The translations under genes were made by a program, and so were the position numbers. Shown here one piece after another: positions 35,389 to 35,817 of a stretch of 35,817 nucleotides of DNA (position 1 is the stretch's first letter; each line of letters opens with the position of its first letter). Source of the stretch: DATKAB01 sp964542745 (GTDB lineage: Bacteria > Eisenbacteria > RBG-16-71-46); NCBI GenBank assembly GCA_964542745.1, contig CAZIVR010000027.1, forward strand, positions 1-35,817. The letters are read 5' to 3'. The notes beneath the pieces were generated by a model. It saw nothing but the letters and a program-made list of their open reading frames with translations, made no database searches and was not told the DNA's origin.

Positions 35389-35817
35389 CTGGACACCGTC
35401 ACGACGCTCCGCCAGTGGCTCGACCAGCCCGCCGTGCGCCGGCTCCTCGTGGCCGGCCTCGCGCTGGCCGCCATCGTCCTGCTCCGCCAGATCGCCCGGC
35501 GCGGCCTGAGCCGCGGCATCGAGGATCGCGACGCGCGCTACCGGCTCCGCAAGGTCATCAACTTCGCGAGCTACGCGCTCGGGGCGCTGGTGCTGCTCGG
35601 CACCTTCAGCGACCGGCTCGGCGGGCTGACCGTGGCGCTCGGGGTCGCGGGCGCGGGCATCGCGTTCGCGCTGCAGGAGGTGATCGCGAGCGTGGCCGGC
35701 TGGCTGGCGGTCGCCTTCGGGGGGTTCTTCAAGATCGGCGACCGGGTCCAGCTCGGCGGCATCAAGGGCGACGTGATCGACATCGGCGTGCTCCGCACCA
35801 CCATCATGGAGTGCGGC
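35389..35817 (+). CDS. MscS-family channel, N-terminal part (cut by window edge)
   Basis: The 5' part (143 codons) of a second MscS-type mechanosensitive channel. Visible features are two hydrophobic segments (LLVAGLALAAIVLL, about 19-32; FASYALGALVLLGTF, about 62-76), then the pore helix GLTVALGVAGAGIAFALQEV and the beta domain GGFFKIGDRVQLGGIKGDVIDIG. It runs off the right edge. There is no ATG or GTG before residue 16 in this frame, and TAG closes it at 35347-35349. GGAGG (35379-35383) stands five nt before CTG at 35389, so CTG is the probable start; GTG at 35434 would cut the first helix. It diverges from the porin gene. Confidence 0.85.
   Translation, partial: MDTVTTLRQWLDQPAVRRLLVAGLALAAIVLLRQIARRGLSRGIEDRDARYRLRKVINFASYALGALVLLGTFSDRLGGLTVALGVAGAGIAFALQEVIASVAGWLAVAFGGFFKIGDRVQLGGIKGDVIDIGVLRTTIMECG

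Overview
The window is a GC-rich (clearly above 65 percent), densely coding bacterial chromosome segment from a Gram-negative (diderm) organism: it carries an OmpA-family protein, a FadL channel and an OprO/P-like porin. A secreted hydrolase ending in a FlgD-like sorting tail, a secreted SFFDVF-repeat protein, and stretches of N that point to a draft or metagenome assembly, suggest an uncultured FCB-type lineage (Eisenbacteria, Latescibacterota or Gemmatimonadota-like). That placement is inference from style and gene content only.

Layout. 1-2085 (minus): carA-carB, glutamine-dependent carbamoyl phosphate synthetase, with carB running off the left edge. 2506-3300 (plus): a secreted protein with six copies of an SFFDVF motif, of unknown function. 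3403-5244 (minus): secreted SGNH hydrolase. 5450-6958 (minus): OmpA with thrombospondin type 3 repeats. 7136-9446 (plus): DinB-family protein, folP, and the cyclic-di-AMP synthase cdaA. 9516-13418 (plus): a good promoter, a tRNA with CAU anticodon, then tilS-hpt-ftsH, closed by a terminator whose loop contains the ftsH stop codon. 13419-13770: a hairpin-rich gap with two further terminators. 13771-14085 (minus): small membrane protein. 14244-18482 (minus): TPR protein, thiolase and FadJ-type multifunctional protein in one operon. 18629-20551 (minus): TMTC-like membrane glycosyltransferase with TPRs.

20809-25356 (plus): acyl-CoA ligase, FadL and an SGNH-fold lipoprotein lacking the nucleophilic serine; with the thiolase/FadJ operon this makes the middle of the window a fatty-acid uptake, activation and beta-oxidation neighbourhood. 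25441-27944 (minus): DUF885 metallopeptidase translationally coupled to an alpha/beta-hydrolase-like protein that also lacks its serine. 28025-28606 (minus): a zinc-ribbon/cold-shock fusion protein with a strong promoter and a leader of about 190 nt. 28828-32221 (minus): an mrfA (helicase) - mrfB (exonuclease) DNA-repair pair separated by a perfect 19-bp inverted repeat. 32411-35333 (minus): porin and MscS channel, and at the right edge (plus) a second MscS-type channel that seems to start at CTG.

Most of the window is core metabolism. The items most worth following up are the SFFDVF-repeat secreted protein, the inverted repeat inside mrfAB, the tRNA(CAU)-tilS dicistron, the tandem terminators and possible small RNA after ftsH, the leader of the zinc-ribbon/cold-shock gene, and two hydrolase-fold proteins without nucleophiles. 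No CRISPR array, insertion sequence, prophage or rRNA was seen.
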